From Flavobacteriia bacterium (GTDB lineage: Bacteria; Bacteroidota; Bacteroidia; Flavobacteriales_D; Crocinitomicaceae), in contig CANHRS010000008.1 in NCBI GenBank assembly GCA_947463445.1, positions 1-61,072 on the forward strand: 61,072 nucleotides of DNA, read 5' to 3'. The position numbers and the translations under genes are program-made. Positions 43,535 through 53,432 of the stretch are shown in pieces. The notes under the pieces are model-generated. The model was not told where the DNA came from and ran no database searches. It saw only the letters and a list, made by a program, of their open reading frames with translations. Position 1 is the stretch's first letter. Each line of letters begins with the position of its first letter.

Positions 43535-45565
43535 GATAAGTCCTTCTCTTCTCAACAACGCTTTCGGATCCGCATCTCTTCCTCTAAATCTTCTGTATAA
43601 AATAGATGGATGCTCGCTTCCTCCAGCTGCTAAGACATTATCGTGGAATGATTTTGCTACTTCTTTGTTGAAAATTCCTTTCTCTTTAAATGCTTCAAAT
43701 GCATCAGCATCAATTACCTCCGCCCATTTGTAAGAGTAGTAACCGGAAGAATATCCTCCTTGGAAAATGTGGGAGAACGAACAACTGGTGCTTGTTTCTT
43801 TTACGGTGTGGTATAAATCGGTTGCAGCTGTTGCGTTTAATTCAAATGCTTTTACGTCCTCGATGTTTGATGGATCCGCACTATGCCAAGCCATATCTAA
43901 GCGACCCAATCCAATTTGACGAATTGTTGCCAATCCACTTTGGAAGTTCGCGCTTTCGGTGATTTTTTGGATGTATTCTTCTGGAATTGCTGCGCCTGTT
44001 TCGTAGTGTTTCGCAAATAAATCCAAACACTCTTTCTCGTAACACCAGTTTTCCAAGACTTGCGATGGTAACTCAACGAAATCCCAGTAAACACTCGTTC
44101 CGGTGATACTTCCATACGTTCCGTTGGCACACATTCCGTGTAACGCGTGACCAAATTCGTGAAATAGGGTAGTCACCTCGTTGAAAGTCAATAAAGATGG
44201 TTTGGATACTGTTGGTTTCGTGAAATTACAAACGATGGAAATGTGTGGACGTACATCTACGCCATTAATTCTTTTTTGGTTTTTGAAGACTGTCATCCAA
44301 GCACCTTGACGTTTTCCAGCTCTTGGGAAGAAATCCATGTACAACATTGAAACGTATTCGCCTGCTTCGTTAGTCACTTCGTAAGCTGTTACGTCTTTGT
44401 GGTACACTTCAATGTCGTTGCGTTGTTTGAAGGTTAAACCATATAATTTTTGCGCGGTGATAAATACCCCGTCAATGACATTTTCTAACTTGAAATAAGG
44501 TTTCAACAACTCATCATCGATGGAGAATTTCTCTTTTTTCAATTTCTCAGCGTAAAACGCAACATCCCAACGTTTCAATTCGTCTGGACCTCCAATCGAT
44601 TTACTGTAAGCCGAAAGTTCTGCTAATTCGTCTTTCGCAAATGGAAGTGCATTGACCAAGATGTCTTCTAAGAATGCAAATACGGTTGTTGGATTTTTCG
44701 CCATACGCTCTTCCAACACGAAATCCGCATGCGAAGCATACCCCAATAAATTTGCACGTTGGTGACGCAACAAAGCAATTTTCTTAATGATTGCTGAATT
44801 GTCGCGCTCATTTCCCTTGAATGCTTTCGATCCAAATGCTAAGAACATCTCTTCGCGCAATTTACGTTGATCGGAATACGTCACAAATGGAATGTAACTT
44901 GGGTAATCCAAGGTAAACACCCACGCATTGTCATGTCCTTTTTCTTTTGCGGTTAATGCTGCTGCTTCAATAACACCCTCTGGCAAACCTGACAATAAAG
45001 ACGCATCGGTAATTACCAATTTGTATTCATTACTTTCTGCCAACACATTTTGACCAAATAATAGGGTAGTAGTCGCTAATTCTTTGTCAATCTCTCTTAA
45101 TTTTTCTTTATCCGAATCGTTCAATTTGGAACCATTTCGTACAAATCCTTTGTATGTTTTGTCTAACAAAGTTGTTTGCTCAACCGTTAGATTTTCGTTT
45201 GTTTTATTCAAATAAACTGCTTCAACGCGTTTGAATAATGCTTCGTTCAACATAATATCGTTGCCAAACTCTGTCAATTTTGGAGAAATTTCAGTAGCTA
45301 AATCTTGTAATTCATCGCTTGTTTCTGCCTCGTGTAAATTGAAGAAGATGTTACTTAACAATTCTAAGATTTCCCCGGAATTATCTAACGCTGCAATGGT
45401 ATTCTCAAAGTTTGCTACTGCAGGATTGGAAGTAATTGCTTCGATGTCTGCTTTACCTTGTTGAATTCCAGCTTCCAATGCTGGTAAATAATGTTCGTTT
45501 TTTAATTGCTCAAAAGGAAATGTTTCGTGTGGAGCTGTGTTTTTTGTTAAAAAAGGATTATTCAT
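43529..45565 (-). CDS. M3 family oligopeptidase (Dcp/PrlC-like)
   Basis: 678 residues, typical for Dcp or oligopeptidase A. The zinc motif is HEFGH in TTLFHEFGHALHG, and the distal Glu lies in the region GSITGTSVYWDFVELPSQ. The substrate-binding segment SYKWAEVIDADAF near the C-terminus is also conserved. It lacks a signal peptide, so it is probably cytosolic and clears short peptides. It is 32 bases downstream of the M43 protease gene's stop side, separated by an AT heptamer array. Confidence 0.95.
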   Translation of the reverse strand: MNNPFLTKNTAPHETFPFEQLKNEHYLPALEAGIQQGKADIEAITSNPAVANFENTIAALDNSGEILELLSNIFFNLHEAETSDELQDLATEISPKLTEFGNDIMLNEALFKRVEAVYLNKTNENLTVEQTTLLDKTYKGFVRNGSKLNDSDKEKLREIDKELATTTLLFGQNVLAESNEYKLVITDASLLSGLPEGVIEAAALTAKEKGHDNAWVFTLDYPSYIPFVTYSDQRKLREEMFLAFGSKAFKGNERDNSAIIKKIALLRHQRANLLGYASHADFVLEERMAKNPTTVFAFLEDILVNALPFAKDELAELSAYSKSIGGPDELKRWDVAFYAEKLKKEKFSIDDELLKPYFKLENVIDGVFITAQKLYGLTFKQRNDIEVYHKDVTAYEVTNEAGEYVSMLYMDFFPRAGKRQGAWMTVFKNQKRINGVDVRPHISIVCNFTKPTVSKPSLLTFNEVTTLFHEFGHALHGMCANGTYGSITGTSVYWDFVELPSQVLENWCYEKECLDLFAKHYETGAAIPEEYIQKITESANFQSGLATIRQIGLGRLDMAWHSADPSNIEDVKAFELNATAATDLYHTVKETSTSCSFSHIFQGGYSSGYYSYKWAEVIDADAFEAFKEKGIFNKEVAKSFHDNVLAAGGSEHPSILYRRFRGRDADPKALLRREGLIK

Positions 45566-45570
45566 GTGGT

Positions 45571-45600
45571 TATGAATTATGAATTATAAATTATGATTTA
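45571..45600. repeat. Heptamer array (TATGAAT)
   Basis: TATGAAT, TATGAAT, TATAAAT, TATGATT, TA. The last bases form the TAA stop of the minus-strand protease gene at 45598. Confidence 0.75.
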
Positions 45601-48210
45601 TTGAATTTCAATGGATTTTGTAAAACTTGTCTGACCTTCACCAGTAAATTTTAAGTGATATATACCTGGCGCAATGTCTGAAAATTCTTCCGTTATTTTT
45701 ACGTTTTTAAATGCTTTTTTCGTAAGAATTCTACCAGTATGATCCACTAATTCAAGCGATGTATATCCTACAGGAATTCCTTGGATCGTGATTTTACCAT
45801 TACTTGGATTCGGAAAAATACGGATGTTTTCATTCGTTAAATTTTCTAAACTAGCGGAAGTATTTGCATCACAAAATATATTAACTTTCAAGTTGTTAGA
45901 GTTTGCTATATTTGAAGTTACACAGGATGCATTGGATGTTAAATCTACACTTATTTGATCATTATGCATAAGAGTATTGGAAGTGTAGGTTGCTGCTGTT
46001 TGGTTTTGTATAGCTATCCCATTGTTTTTCCATTGGTAACTTGGATTTGTACCACCATTATTAATTTTAGCTGTATATGTAACGGATGTACCACTGCAAA
46101 AGGTATTATCGCTGTCTGAGGAGGTGATGCTAACAGTTGGTTTAACAATTGGATTAACAGTTACAAAAATTGGATCGGAAATTGCTGCAGGTGAACAATT
46201 ACCTGTAACAATTACATCATAACTTCCTGCTTCTGCGGTGGAAGGATTGGTAAGAGTTAAAGTAGCTGTAGTTGCACCGCTATACATGTAATTGTCAGTA
46301 ATATTTACACCAGCTTTACGCCATTGATAGGTAATATTATCACCTGTTGCAATAACAGATAATGTTTGTGTTTCAGAGCCAGAACAAGTAGCGGTGGGTG
46401 TGGTTGGTTGATTGGTAATACTAGGTGCGCCTAAACATGCGGATTTAATATAAACAGCATAATCTTCTACATCGCCAATAAAATATACTACATTACAACT
46501 TTTTTCAGAGGGACTTAATGTTTCTGCTTCTCCATAAATGCGCATTCTTAGTGGTGTATTTACTACTGCATTTTGAGGAATGGTAACAGATGTTTTAAAT
46601 GGTACAATTGGTGTGTTAACAGCATCCGCAGGTGTACTTCCTTCATGTATTTTTTCATTGATTTCAAATATACCGTTGTTATTGTAATCAATATATGCTT
46701 CAAAAACTTCTGATTTATCAGCAGCACGAATGGATACACTTAAATCGTAGGATTTTCCAACTTCTAATACCGTACCATGCGAACAACTGAAGTCTGTATG
46801 GGCAACATTATTGTAAATAGAAGTGTTATTATCTATCGTGTTAAAATTAACGTTAGTAACACAATTCCAAAAATTACCTACATTGGTTGATTTTGGTACA
46901 CAGGCTGTTTTTGGTTGTTTGGAAACTATTATAAATGATTTTTGTACAATACTTTGTGTTCCAAAGGATGTTTTAACTTCTAATGTTACATCATATTCTC
47001 CTTCCGTTGTAAGTTGAAAATATGGATTTTGATTCGTGGATGTTAATACAGTTCCGCCATTGCTTAGTGTCCATTGGAAACTGATATTGGACCAAACAGT
47101 ACCAACTAAAAACGAGTTTGGAACACATGCTATTCGCGCATTTAAATTAACTGTAGATCCTGTACAAACTAATGTGTTGGAAGCTGTAAAATCAATAGTA
47201 GGTGAAGCTGGAGGTACTAAAGATAAATTCCCGTTTTCTTCTAAGTAAGATTTTCGTGTAACGGTAAGTGCAGCGAGCATACGCGTTTTTTGTCCTTCTG
47301 TAAACATATTAGCGCAGTCGTTGGAAGAGTAATCCATGTAATTACGAATAAAATTCTCGGTGGATGAACCTCCATCGCAAGTATTTGTTCCAATAACACA
47401 ATCACTTTTGCTTCGCATATGTGGTGGAGTGTCACAAACTAGGTCTCCATTGGTGTTGCAATTCGTGTTTGTAGGACATGATTTTCCATCAACATCTCCT
47501 TCAAACGTATGATATAGATTAAAAGCATGGCCTAATTCGTGTGGTAGTGTAATATCATTTTTATTTTTAAACGCATTTACTAAAATCACAGTTCCATCTT
47601 TTGCTTGCCCATGACTAGACGCGAAATAGGCGTAGCCTTGTGTTCCAGAGGCACCGTTGTTATTGTCAATTTCCGAAACTAACCAAATGTTGTAGTATTT
47701 AGTTTGGTCCCAAAGATCAAATGTTTTTAAGGTTACATCTGAAATACCGTCCGAATTTGATGTTGTACCAGCAGCCATGTATTTAGCATTGGTAGTCATG
47801 TCTCTCCGAGTAATTCCATTGGTGCATTTTCCTTGTGGATCCCTTACTGCTAAAGCAAATTCAATCGTTACATCTACACCTTTTCCATCCCCTTTTGTGC
47901 CAGCTACTTTTCTATAGTTTTCATTCAAATTTTTAATAGCAGCATAAATTTGTTCATCCGTAATTTGCGTTAATGCATTTTTAGCATCCAAAACATGAAT
48001 GACTAACGGTATTTTATACGAACCATTTGCTTTTAATCTAAAAGAATGGTAATTAGCTATAAGATTTTGTTCGAATGCTTCCAAGGATTTTACATAATCC
48101 TGGTTTTCTTGTAATTGCTGTCTGTGTAATACGTCAAAACCGCATCTTTCTTGTGCTTGAATCCAATAGGTTAGCAATAAGAAAGCTAGAAGAGTAATTT
48201 TATTTAACAT
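45598..48210 (-). CDS. Secreted M43-type metalloprotease with GEVED, PKD/Ig-like and T9SS domains
   Basis: 870 residues with signal peptide (ITLLAFLLLTYWIQAQ). The zinc motif HExxHxxxxxH is HELGHAFNLYH (224, 228, 234), with the Met-turn region NYMDYSSNDC. A PKD-like domain follows (ISFQWTLSNGGTVLTSTNQN), then GEVED (YIDYNNNGIFEINEKI ... DVEDYAVYI), Ig-like domains with Cys and YQW motifs, and a type A T9SS domain (RIFPNPSNGKITI ... APGIYHLKF). It acts outside the cell on proteins. The fold and export route are clear; the substrate is not. Confidence 0.93.
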   Translation of the reverse strand: MLNKITLLAFLLLTYWIQAQERCGFDVLHRQQLQENQDYVKSLEAFEQNLIANYHSFRLKANGSYKIPLVIHVLDAKNALTQITDEQIYAAIKNLNENYRKVAGTKGDGKGVDVTIEFALAVRDPQGKCTNGITRRDMTTNAKYMAAGTTSNSDGISDVTLKTFDLWDQTKYYNIWLVSEIDNNNGASGTQGYAYFASSHGQAKDGTVILVNAFKNKNDITLPHELGHAFNLYHTFEGDVDGKSCPTNTNCNTNGDLVCDTPPHMRSKSDCVIGTNTCDGGSSTENFIRNYMDYSSNDCANMFTEGQKTRMLAALTVTRKSYLEENGNLSLVPPASPTIDFTASNTLVCTGSTVNLNARIACVPNSFLVGTVWSNISFQWTLSNGGTVLTSTNQNPYFQLTTEGEYDVTLEVKTSFGTQSIVQKSFIIVSKQPKTACVPKSTNVGNFWNCVTNVNFNTIDNNTSIYNNVAHTDFSCSHGTVLEVGKSYDLSVSIRAADKSEVFEAYIDYNNNGIFEINEKIHEGSTPADAVNTPIVPFKTSVTIPQNAVVNTPLRMRIYGEAETLSPSEKSCNVVYFIGDVEDYAVYIKSACLGAPSITNQPTTPTATCSGSETQTLSVIATGDNITYQWRKAGVNITDNYMYSGATTATLTLTNPSTAEAGSYDVIVTGNCSPAAISDPIFVTVNPIVKPTVSITSSDSDNTFCSGTSVTYTAKINNGGTNPSYQWKNNGIAIQNQTAATYTSNTLMHNDQISVDLTSNASCVTSNIANSNNLKVNIFCDANTSASLENLTNENIRIFPNPSNGKITIQGIPVGYTSLELVDHTGRILTKKAFKNVKITEEFSDIAPGIYHLKFTGEGQTSFTKSIEIQ

Positions 48211-48289
48211 ACAATAATATTTAATTTTTAAACGAACTATTAACTAAAAAGGTCTTTAAAAATACGAAATATATTACTGTTAAAATTAT

Positions 48290-48670
48290 TTATGGGGCTA
48301 AATAGAATGTACGTAAAGAAAGACTCTCATTTTTAGCTTCATCTAAGATGTTAACTTTCATCACTAATGCTTTTAACTTAGTGTTTTTAACAACTAAAAA
48401 TGAGTTTTTGTAGCTGTAATTTTGACCAGCTAATGTTTTTGTATCTGCAAAATAGTTTTTTCCGTTCTCATCATTTATTTCTAAATAAAGGGAAGCTAAT
48501 TTATTGTTGTCAGAGGCTGTAAATTCTAAAAAAACTTCGCTATTGTTTCCGGATATCGTGTCGTTTGTTTTTGGAGATAAGATGTTTATGCTAGGTTTTT
48601 CGGAGTCGTTCAGTTTGCTACATCCCAAGCAAATTGTAATAAATAGGCAAAATATAAAAATTAATTTCAT
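48290..48670 (-). CDS. Small lipoprotein with Ig-like domain
   Basis: 126 residues. Lipobox CLGC (Cys17). The mature part begins SKLNDSEKPSINILSPKTND, typical of a short linker plus an Ig/cadherin-like sandwich (VFLEFTASDNNKLASLYLEI). It may bind other surface proteins. It follows (same strand) about 80 bases upstream of the protease start; a shared promoter is possible. Confidence 0.8.
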   Translation of the reverse strand: MKLIFIFCLFITICLGCSKLNDSEKPSINILSPKTNDTISGNNSEVFLEFTASDNNKLASLYLEINDENGKNYFADTKTLAGQNYSYKNSFLVVKNTKLKALVMKVNILDEAKNESLSLRTFYLAP

Positions 48671-48831
48671 TGTGTTTCACTTAATCTGTGCAACAAAAAT
48701 AGTATTATTGTTTTAGTTCTGAAAAAGGTAAGTTTCATCTAATGAATTGTTTTCTATTTTAGTGTAATTTATATGTGTCATAAAGCGGAATGAATTTTCT
48801 TAAAATCCTCCATTAAACCTTTTGAAATAAG

Positions 48832-48839
48832 TAAATTTG
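48832..48839 (+). promoter_or_regulatory. Candidate -7 box (TAAATTTG) before the serine hydrolase
   Basis: Perfect TAnnTTTG 19 bases before the ATG. The -33 element at the expected distance is weak. Confidence 0.45.
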
Positions 48840-48858
48840 ATGCACTAACTATACATTT

Positions 48859-50220
48859 ATGCGCAAAATTCTTATTTCAGGACTAGTACTATTTGTTTGT
48901 ATCATCTCTTACGGATGGATGAATTCTGCCTGTCAAAATAACGATTTATGGAAGACTACATCGTCCAATAAACACTCCTATCCAGAAGTTCAATTACCAG
49001 AAAATGTGCTGCTTTCAAAAGCTACACCGGAAGCATTAGGGCTGGATGCAAATGATTTTTCGAAAGTGGACCAAATTGCATTAAATGCAATTAAAGCAGG
49101 TGCCTTTCCTGGTTGTCAGATTTTAGTAGCAGTAGAAGGTAAAATTGTCTATCAAAAGAATTTTGGAACCACCATGTATGGAAATAACGATTCCATCCGA
49201 AACGATTTTGTATATGATATCGCTTCCGTAACCAAGATTGCTGGTTCTACGCTTGCATTAATGCGCTTACAAACACAAAATTTATTTTCCTTAGACAAAC
49301 AACTTAACGATTATTTACCAGGATTAGTAGGTAATGGAAAGTTTTCCAATATGCTTTTACGCGATATGATGGCGCACCAAGCTGGATTGGTTGCATGGAT
49401 TCCTTTTTATCAAAAAACGATGAAAAATGGGAAGTTAGCACCCGAATTATATAAAACAGCAAAAGCAAACGGGTATGAAAATGAAGTTGCGAAAGATGTT
49501 TGGTTAAATTCAGCATATTCGGATACAATTTACCAACGTTTATTAGCGAGTAGTTTAACTCAAGGTAAGCATTATGAGTATTCGGATTTAGGGTATTATT
49601 TCATGAAGAAAATTATCGAAAAACAAAGTGGTAAATCGATGGATGTATTTTTACAAGAGGAGATTTATACAAAGTTAGGATTAACCCATATTGGTTACAA
49701 CCCTTTGAAATGGTATGCTTTGGATAAAATAGTTCCGACGGAAAATGATAAAACGTTTAGAGGACAACAAATTCATGGCTATGTGCATGATCCAGGTGCT
49801 GCAATGCTTGGTGGCGTTGGAGGTCATGCGGGTCTTTTTGCAAATGCACAAGATTTGGCAACGATTATGCAGTTGTTTTTAACTAAAGGAAAAGCAGGTA
49901 ATCAGCAATTATTGGACGAGAAAGTGGTAGAGGAATTTACACGTGTGCAATTTAATGGAAATCGAAGAGGAGCTGGTTTTGATAAACCAACACCTAGCAA
50001 AAAAGGACAAACGTGTGGATTGGTTTCTGCAGAAAGTTTTGGTCATTCTGGATTTACAGGAACGTTTGCTTGGGCAGATCCGGTATATAAAATTAATTAC
50101 GTATTTCTTTCCAATCGTGTATGTCCAAGTGCTGAAAACTGGAAGATTAGAGATATGAATGTGCGAACAAATATCCAACAAGTGATCTATGAGGCGGTAA
50201 TGAAACGAACAAAAAAATAG
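48859..50220 (+). CDS. Serine hydrolase of the class C beta-lactamase/penicillin-binding type
   Basis: 453 residues with an N-terminal hydrophobic segment (ILISGLVLFVCIISYGW), so exported or membrane-anchored. The SxxK motif is SVTK (123-126) in YDIASVTKIAGS; the Y-x-D/N motif is YSDLGYY; the third motif is HSGFTGT. The family includes esterases, D-amino-peptidases and beta-lactamases. It lies directly before bshA (3-bp gap), so the pair is an operon, although a functional tie to bacillithiol is not evident. Confidence 0.93.
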   Translation: MRKILISGLVLFVCIISYGWMNSACQNNDLWKTTSSNKHSYPEVQLPENVLLSKATPEALGLDANDFSKVDQIALNAIKAGAFPGCQILVAVEGKIVYQKNFGTTMYGNNDSIRNDFVYDIASVTKIAGSTLALMRLQTQNLFSLDKQLNDYLPGLVGNGKFSNMLLRDMMAHQAGLVAWIPFYQKTMKNGKLAPELYKTAKANGYENEVAKDVWLNSAYSDTIYQRLLASSLTQGKHYEYSDLGYYFMKKIIEKQSGKSMDVFLQEEIYTKLGLTHIGYNPLKWYALDKIVPTENDKTFRGQQIHGYVHDPGAAMLGGVGGHAGLFANAQDLATIMQLFLTKGKAGNQQLLDEKVVEEFTRVQFNGNRRGAGFDKPTPSKKGQTCGLVSAESFGHSGFTGTFAWADPVYKINYVFLSNRVCPSAENWKIRDMNVRTNIQQVIYEAVMKRTKK

Positions 50221-50223
50221 CGT

Positions 50224-51351
50224 ATGAAAATCGGAATTGTATTATATCCAACGTTTGGAGGAAGTGGAGTTGTTGCTACAGAATTAGGAAAAGCTTTGGC
50301 TTTAAAAGGACATGAAATTCATTTTATTACGTATTCGCAGCCAGTAAGATTAGGAAGTTTTCGACAAAATATCTACTACCACGAAGTTTCCGTATCGGAT
50401 TATCCTTTGTTCGATTTTCAGCCTTACGAGACTGTTTTAACCTCCAAAATTGTGGATGTTGTAAAGTATGAAGGATTGGATTTGTTACATGTACATTATG
50501 CTATTCCGCATGCTTCTGCAGCGTTTATGGCAAAAGAGATATTGAAAACACAAGGTATTCATATACCATTCATTACCACTTTGCACGGAACAGATATTAC
50601 CTTGGTAGGTAAAGATCCATCTTTTGAACCAGTTATTACGTTTTGTTTGAATAAGTCGGATGCTGTAACAACCGTTTCGGAAAGTTTAAAAAAAGATACT
50701 TACGAACATTTTGCTACCGAACGTCAAATCCATGTGATCCCAAATTTTATTCACGTACCAAATGAATTTCCTACACAAGATATGGAAATGCGTAGAAAAT
50801 ATGCTTTAGATAATGAGCGTATTATATGCCATATTTCCAATTTTAGAAAAGTGAAAAGGGTGGAGGATGTTGTTGCTGTATTCGCTAAATTAAATGCAGA
50901 AGTTCCATCTAAATTATTGTTTGCAGGCGACGGACCAGAGCGAAGTACAGCAGAACGATTAGCACGTGAGTTGAAAATATGTCACCGGGTTATTTTTGTG
51001 GGAAAAGTACGAGACACTACACCAGTTTTACAAATTAGTGATTTATTTATTCTTCCTTCCGAGACAGAGAGTTTTGGGTTAGCAGCATTGGAAGCAATGG
51101 CACTCGGAGTACCGGTAATTTCATCCAATACAGGTGGGATTCCGGAAGTTAATAAACATGGATACTCGGGGTATTTGTCAAATGTGGGGGATGTAGAAGA
51201 TATGGCTATACATGCGAAACAAATTGTAGTAGATGAATCTGTATTACAACAGTTTAAGTTACAAGCATGGAAACATGCACAGGTGTTTAAAATCGAAAAT
51301 ATATTGCCAATTTACGAGGAACTTTACAAAGAGGTAATGTCTTTCTCCTGA
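50224..51351 (+). CDS. bshA: N-acetyl-alpha-D-glucosaminyl L-malate synthase
   Basis: 375 residues, close to family length. The start KIGIVLYPTFGGSGVVATEL, then LLHVHYAIPHASAA and TLHGTDITLVGKDPSF, and the GT4 motif ESFGLAALEAMALGVPVISS are all diagnostic of BshA. It joins UDP-GlcNAc to malate, the first step of bacillithiol synthesis, giving the main low-molecular-weight thiol in many Bacteroidota. Its 3' end overlaps the convergent EI24 gene by 28 bases. Co-transcribed with the upstream serine hydrolase. Confidence 0.96.
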   Translation: MKIGIVLYPTFGGSGVVATELGKALALKGHEIHFITYSQPVRLGSFRQNIYYHEVSVSDYPLFDFQPYETVLTSKIVDVVKYEGLDLLHVHYAIPHASAAFMAKEILKTQGIHIPFITTLHGTDITLVGKDPSFEPVITFCLNKSDAVTTVSESLKKDTYEHFATERQIHVIPNFIHVPNEFPTQDMEMRRKYALDNERIICHISNFRKVKRVEDVVAVFAKLNAEVPSKLLFAGDGPERSTAERLARELKICHRVIFVGKVRDTTPVLQISDLFILPSETESFGLAALEAMALGVPVISSNTGGIPEVNKHGYSGYLSNVGDVEDMAIHAKQIVVDESVLQQFKLQAWKHAQVFKIENILPIYEELYKEVMSFS

Positions 51352-52139
51352 ATGAATTTTTGATAAATCAGCGCACCGCTTACGAGTGCATAGGTAGGTG
51401 CTAAAAACCATCCGATAACTGGTATTAAGAGTATAAACATAAACCCAAGTCCTAATGCAAACAAAAGGGATTTGTTTTCATTATAAATAGTTCTACTTTC
51501 ATCTATCGTGTACCCATTTCGTTCCAAAGAATAATCCATCATCAATATACCGTTGTAATAGGCAAGTACAATAAATGTGAGTAAAGGAGTTATTATAGAA
51601 AGTACAGGTATAAAAGATACTCCTGTAATTAGGATAATTAATCCAAATTGTTTAACGGAATTACGCATAGATAATTTAATTCCTCGCCAAATTTCAGCCA
51701 TCCACCCCAGGTTTTCGCGCTTTGGATGAGTGTGTAGTAATTGATGTACTTTTCGACTAATCAAGGAGAAATAAGGAGTTCCTAGGATTAAAAAAATACT
51801 GGTAAAAAAAGAATCTTTATTCGCATTTATCGAATGACGTACCAGCCAAAAGACACCATTCGCACCATATTTTAATTCTGTTTGTGAAAGTTTAACATAT
51901 TTAGATCCTTGCTCGAGTAACCATTTTGTGATCCAAGTTTCATGTAGGTCTATCCAATGAAGAAGTCCTTGAATGCTGATGGAGAATAATATTAAAAAAG
52001 AGAATCCAGATATAATTAAGTAGCGTTTTAGTTTATTTTGCCAAATAAATACGTGTGCGTCTAAAAATAATTGCAGACCTGTAACCATCCATTGGTTGGA
52101 ATCTTTTATTTTTTGTAGGTATTTTTTCTTTTCAGGCAT
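51324..52139 (-). CDS. EI24/CysZ-like membrane protein
   Basis: 271 residues with about four to five membrane segments. Motifs ISGFSFLILFSISIQGLLHW, LITGVSFIPVLSIITPLLTF and LGFMFILLIPVIGWFLAP match the EI24 domain. CysZ members transport sulfate; other members are uncharacterised, and no sulfur genes are adjacent. The gene overlaps bshA (convergent) by 28 bases and lies 61 bases downstream of rplS, after a terminator. Confidence 0.85.
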   Translation of the reverse strand: MPEKKKYLQKIKDSNQWMVTGLQLFLDAHVFIWQNKLKRYLIISGFSFLILFSISIQGLLHWIDLHETWITKWLLEQGSKYVKLSQTELKYGANGVFWLVRHSINANKDSFFTSIFLILGTPYFSLISRKVHQLLHTHPKRENLGWMAEIWRGIKLSMRNSVKQFGLIILITGVSFIPVLSIITPLLTFIVLAYYNGILMMDYSLERNGYTIDESRTIYNENKSLLFALGLGFMFILLIPVIGWFLAPTYALVSGALIYQKFIQEKDITSL

Positions 52140-52147
52140 ATTTTCAG

Positions 52148-52180
52148 GTAAAAAAAAAGACCACTTAAAAAGCGGTCTTT
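52148..52180 (-). terminator. Terminator of rplS
   Basis: On the minus strand AAAGACC and GGTCTTT form a stem with an inner CTT/AAG pair, followed by T's. It lies 21 bases after the rplS stop. Confidence 0.85.
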
Positions 52181-52200
52181 CAAATATACGTGAGTTTCGA

Positions 52201-52566
52201 TTACTTTTTGATAGAAGCGAAACTTCTTTTTTCTTTAATTCTTGCAGCTTTACCAGTCAATTCTCTGAAGTAGAAAATACGTGCTCTACGTACAGCACCT
52301 TTCTTAGTAACTACGATTTGATCCACAAATGGTGAAGCGATTGGGAAGATACGTTCAACACCAATGTTACCAGACATTTTACGAACTGTAAAAGTTTCAG
52401 TAACACCAGAACCACGACGTTGTAATACAACACCTTGAAACTGCTGGATACGCTCCTTGTTTCCTTCTTTAATTTTATAAGATACTATAACTGTATCACC
52501 ACTTTTGAAATTCGGGAAGTTCTTAACTTCTACTAATTCGTTCTCAAGTTGTTTAATGATATCCAT
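52201..52566 (-). CDS. rplS: 50S ribosomal protein L19
   Basis: 121 residues. The motif GDTVIVSYKIKEGNKERIQQ, then FQGVVLQRRGSG, SGNIGVERIFPIASP and ARIFYFRELTGKAARIKEK are diagnostic. L19 sits at the subunit interface of the large subunit. A near-consensus TAATATTG box lies at 52610-52617 upstream on the minus strand. Single-gene unit here, not in the usual rpsP-rimM-trmD cluster. Confidence 0.97.
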   Translation of the reverse strand: MDIIKQLENELVEVKNFPNFKSGDTVIVSYKIKEGNKERIQQFQGVVLQRRGSGVTETFTVRKMSGNIGVERIFPIASPFVDQIVVTKKGAVRRARIFYFRELTGKAARIKEKRSFASIKK

Positions 52567-52609
52567 GATTCTTAATTTCTTTTATCAATTTTCCGTTAAA
52601 TTCGGAGTG

Positions 52610-52617
52610 CAATATTA
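52610..52617 (-). promoter_or_regulatory. Candidate -7 box (TAATATTG) for rplS
   Basis: One mismatch to TAnnTTTG, about 45 bases before the ATG on the minus strand. The -33 region is T-rich only. Confidence 0.4.
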
Positions 52618-52808
52618 CGAATAAAATTTAATTAAACTTCAGTAAAGAGAAAAAAAAATGAAATATTCCGTTAATTATGCTTTTTTCTCTCCTTTGTGTT
52701 AATCACTAGGTAGTTCTAAGTGAAATTAACAATGATTTTGTTTAAATGTTATCAAATATAGTGATGTCAGGCGAATAATAAGAATTAATTTAGTTTAAAA
52801 TTTAAAAC

Positions 52809-53429
52809 ATGACCAAAGTTATTTCATTTATAAGTCGTAAAGGCGGAACTGGTAAAACTACAAACGCAATAAATTTAGCAACTATGCTTCACAGTTTGGG
52901 GTATGTAGTTCGCTTAATAGAGACAGATACAAACTACACGTTGACTACTTTGCGTAAAATGGAATTATTTAAAACGGGTGCTAAGGAAGAGCAACTTTTT
53001 ACCATTACTCCTTCCGAAGATCAGTTGATTGCGGAGGAGTTAGAAAGTTACAAAAAACAAAAAATAGATTTTATTATTTTAGATACTGCAGGTAAGACTA
53101 CGGATGTAAGTATTAAAAAGATTTGTGTTGCGAGTGACTTAGTTCTTATTCCGACGAGTTTGTCGCAAAATGACTTATTGGTGACTTATCAAACGGTAGA
53201 AGATTTAAAACCTGCTATCGCTTTAAATGAAAAATTAAAAATTGCTATTCTTCCAAATAGAATTCATGGTTCTACGCGGACAAAGACAATTGCGTCTATG
53301 TTAGATCAATTAGATGCGCATATCCTTGAAAATTTCGTACCTTCGAGAAATATGTTTACCCAAAGTAGTACAATTCTCGCGGAAAAAGACTATCTTGGGA
53401 TAACGAAAGAAATATTAACCCTATTTTAA
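52809..53429 (+). CDS. Orphan ParA/MinD-type ATPase
   Basis: 206 residues. The deviant Walker A motif is KGGTGKTT (11-18) with the signature Lys; Walker B is IDFIILDTAG. The protein is short, lacks an N-terminal HTH and has no ParB beside it, which is typical of ParA-like proteins that position cargo such as granules, microcompartments or protein clusters on the nucleoid. The 135-residue gene starts 3 bases after its stop and is a natural candidate partner. Cargo unknown. The chromosomal ParA would be expected elsewhere. Confidence 0.88.
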   Translation: MTKVISFISRKGGTGKTTNAINLATMLHSLGYVVRLIETDTNYTLTTLRKMELFKTGAKEEQLFTITPSEDQLIAEELESYKKQKIDFIILDTAGKTTDVSIKKICVASDLVLIPTSLSQNDLLVTYQTVEDLKPAIALNEKLKIAILPNRIHGSTRTKTIASMLDQLDAHILENFVPSRNMFTQSSTILAEKDYLGITKEILTLF

Positions 53430-53432
53430 CAG

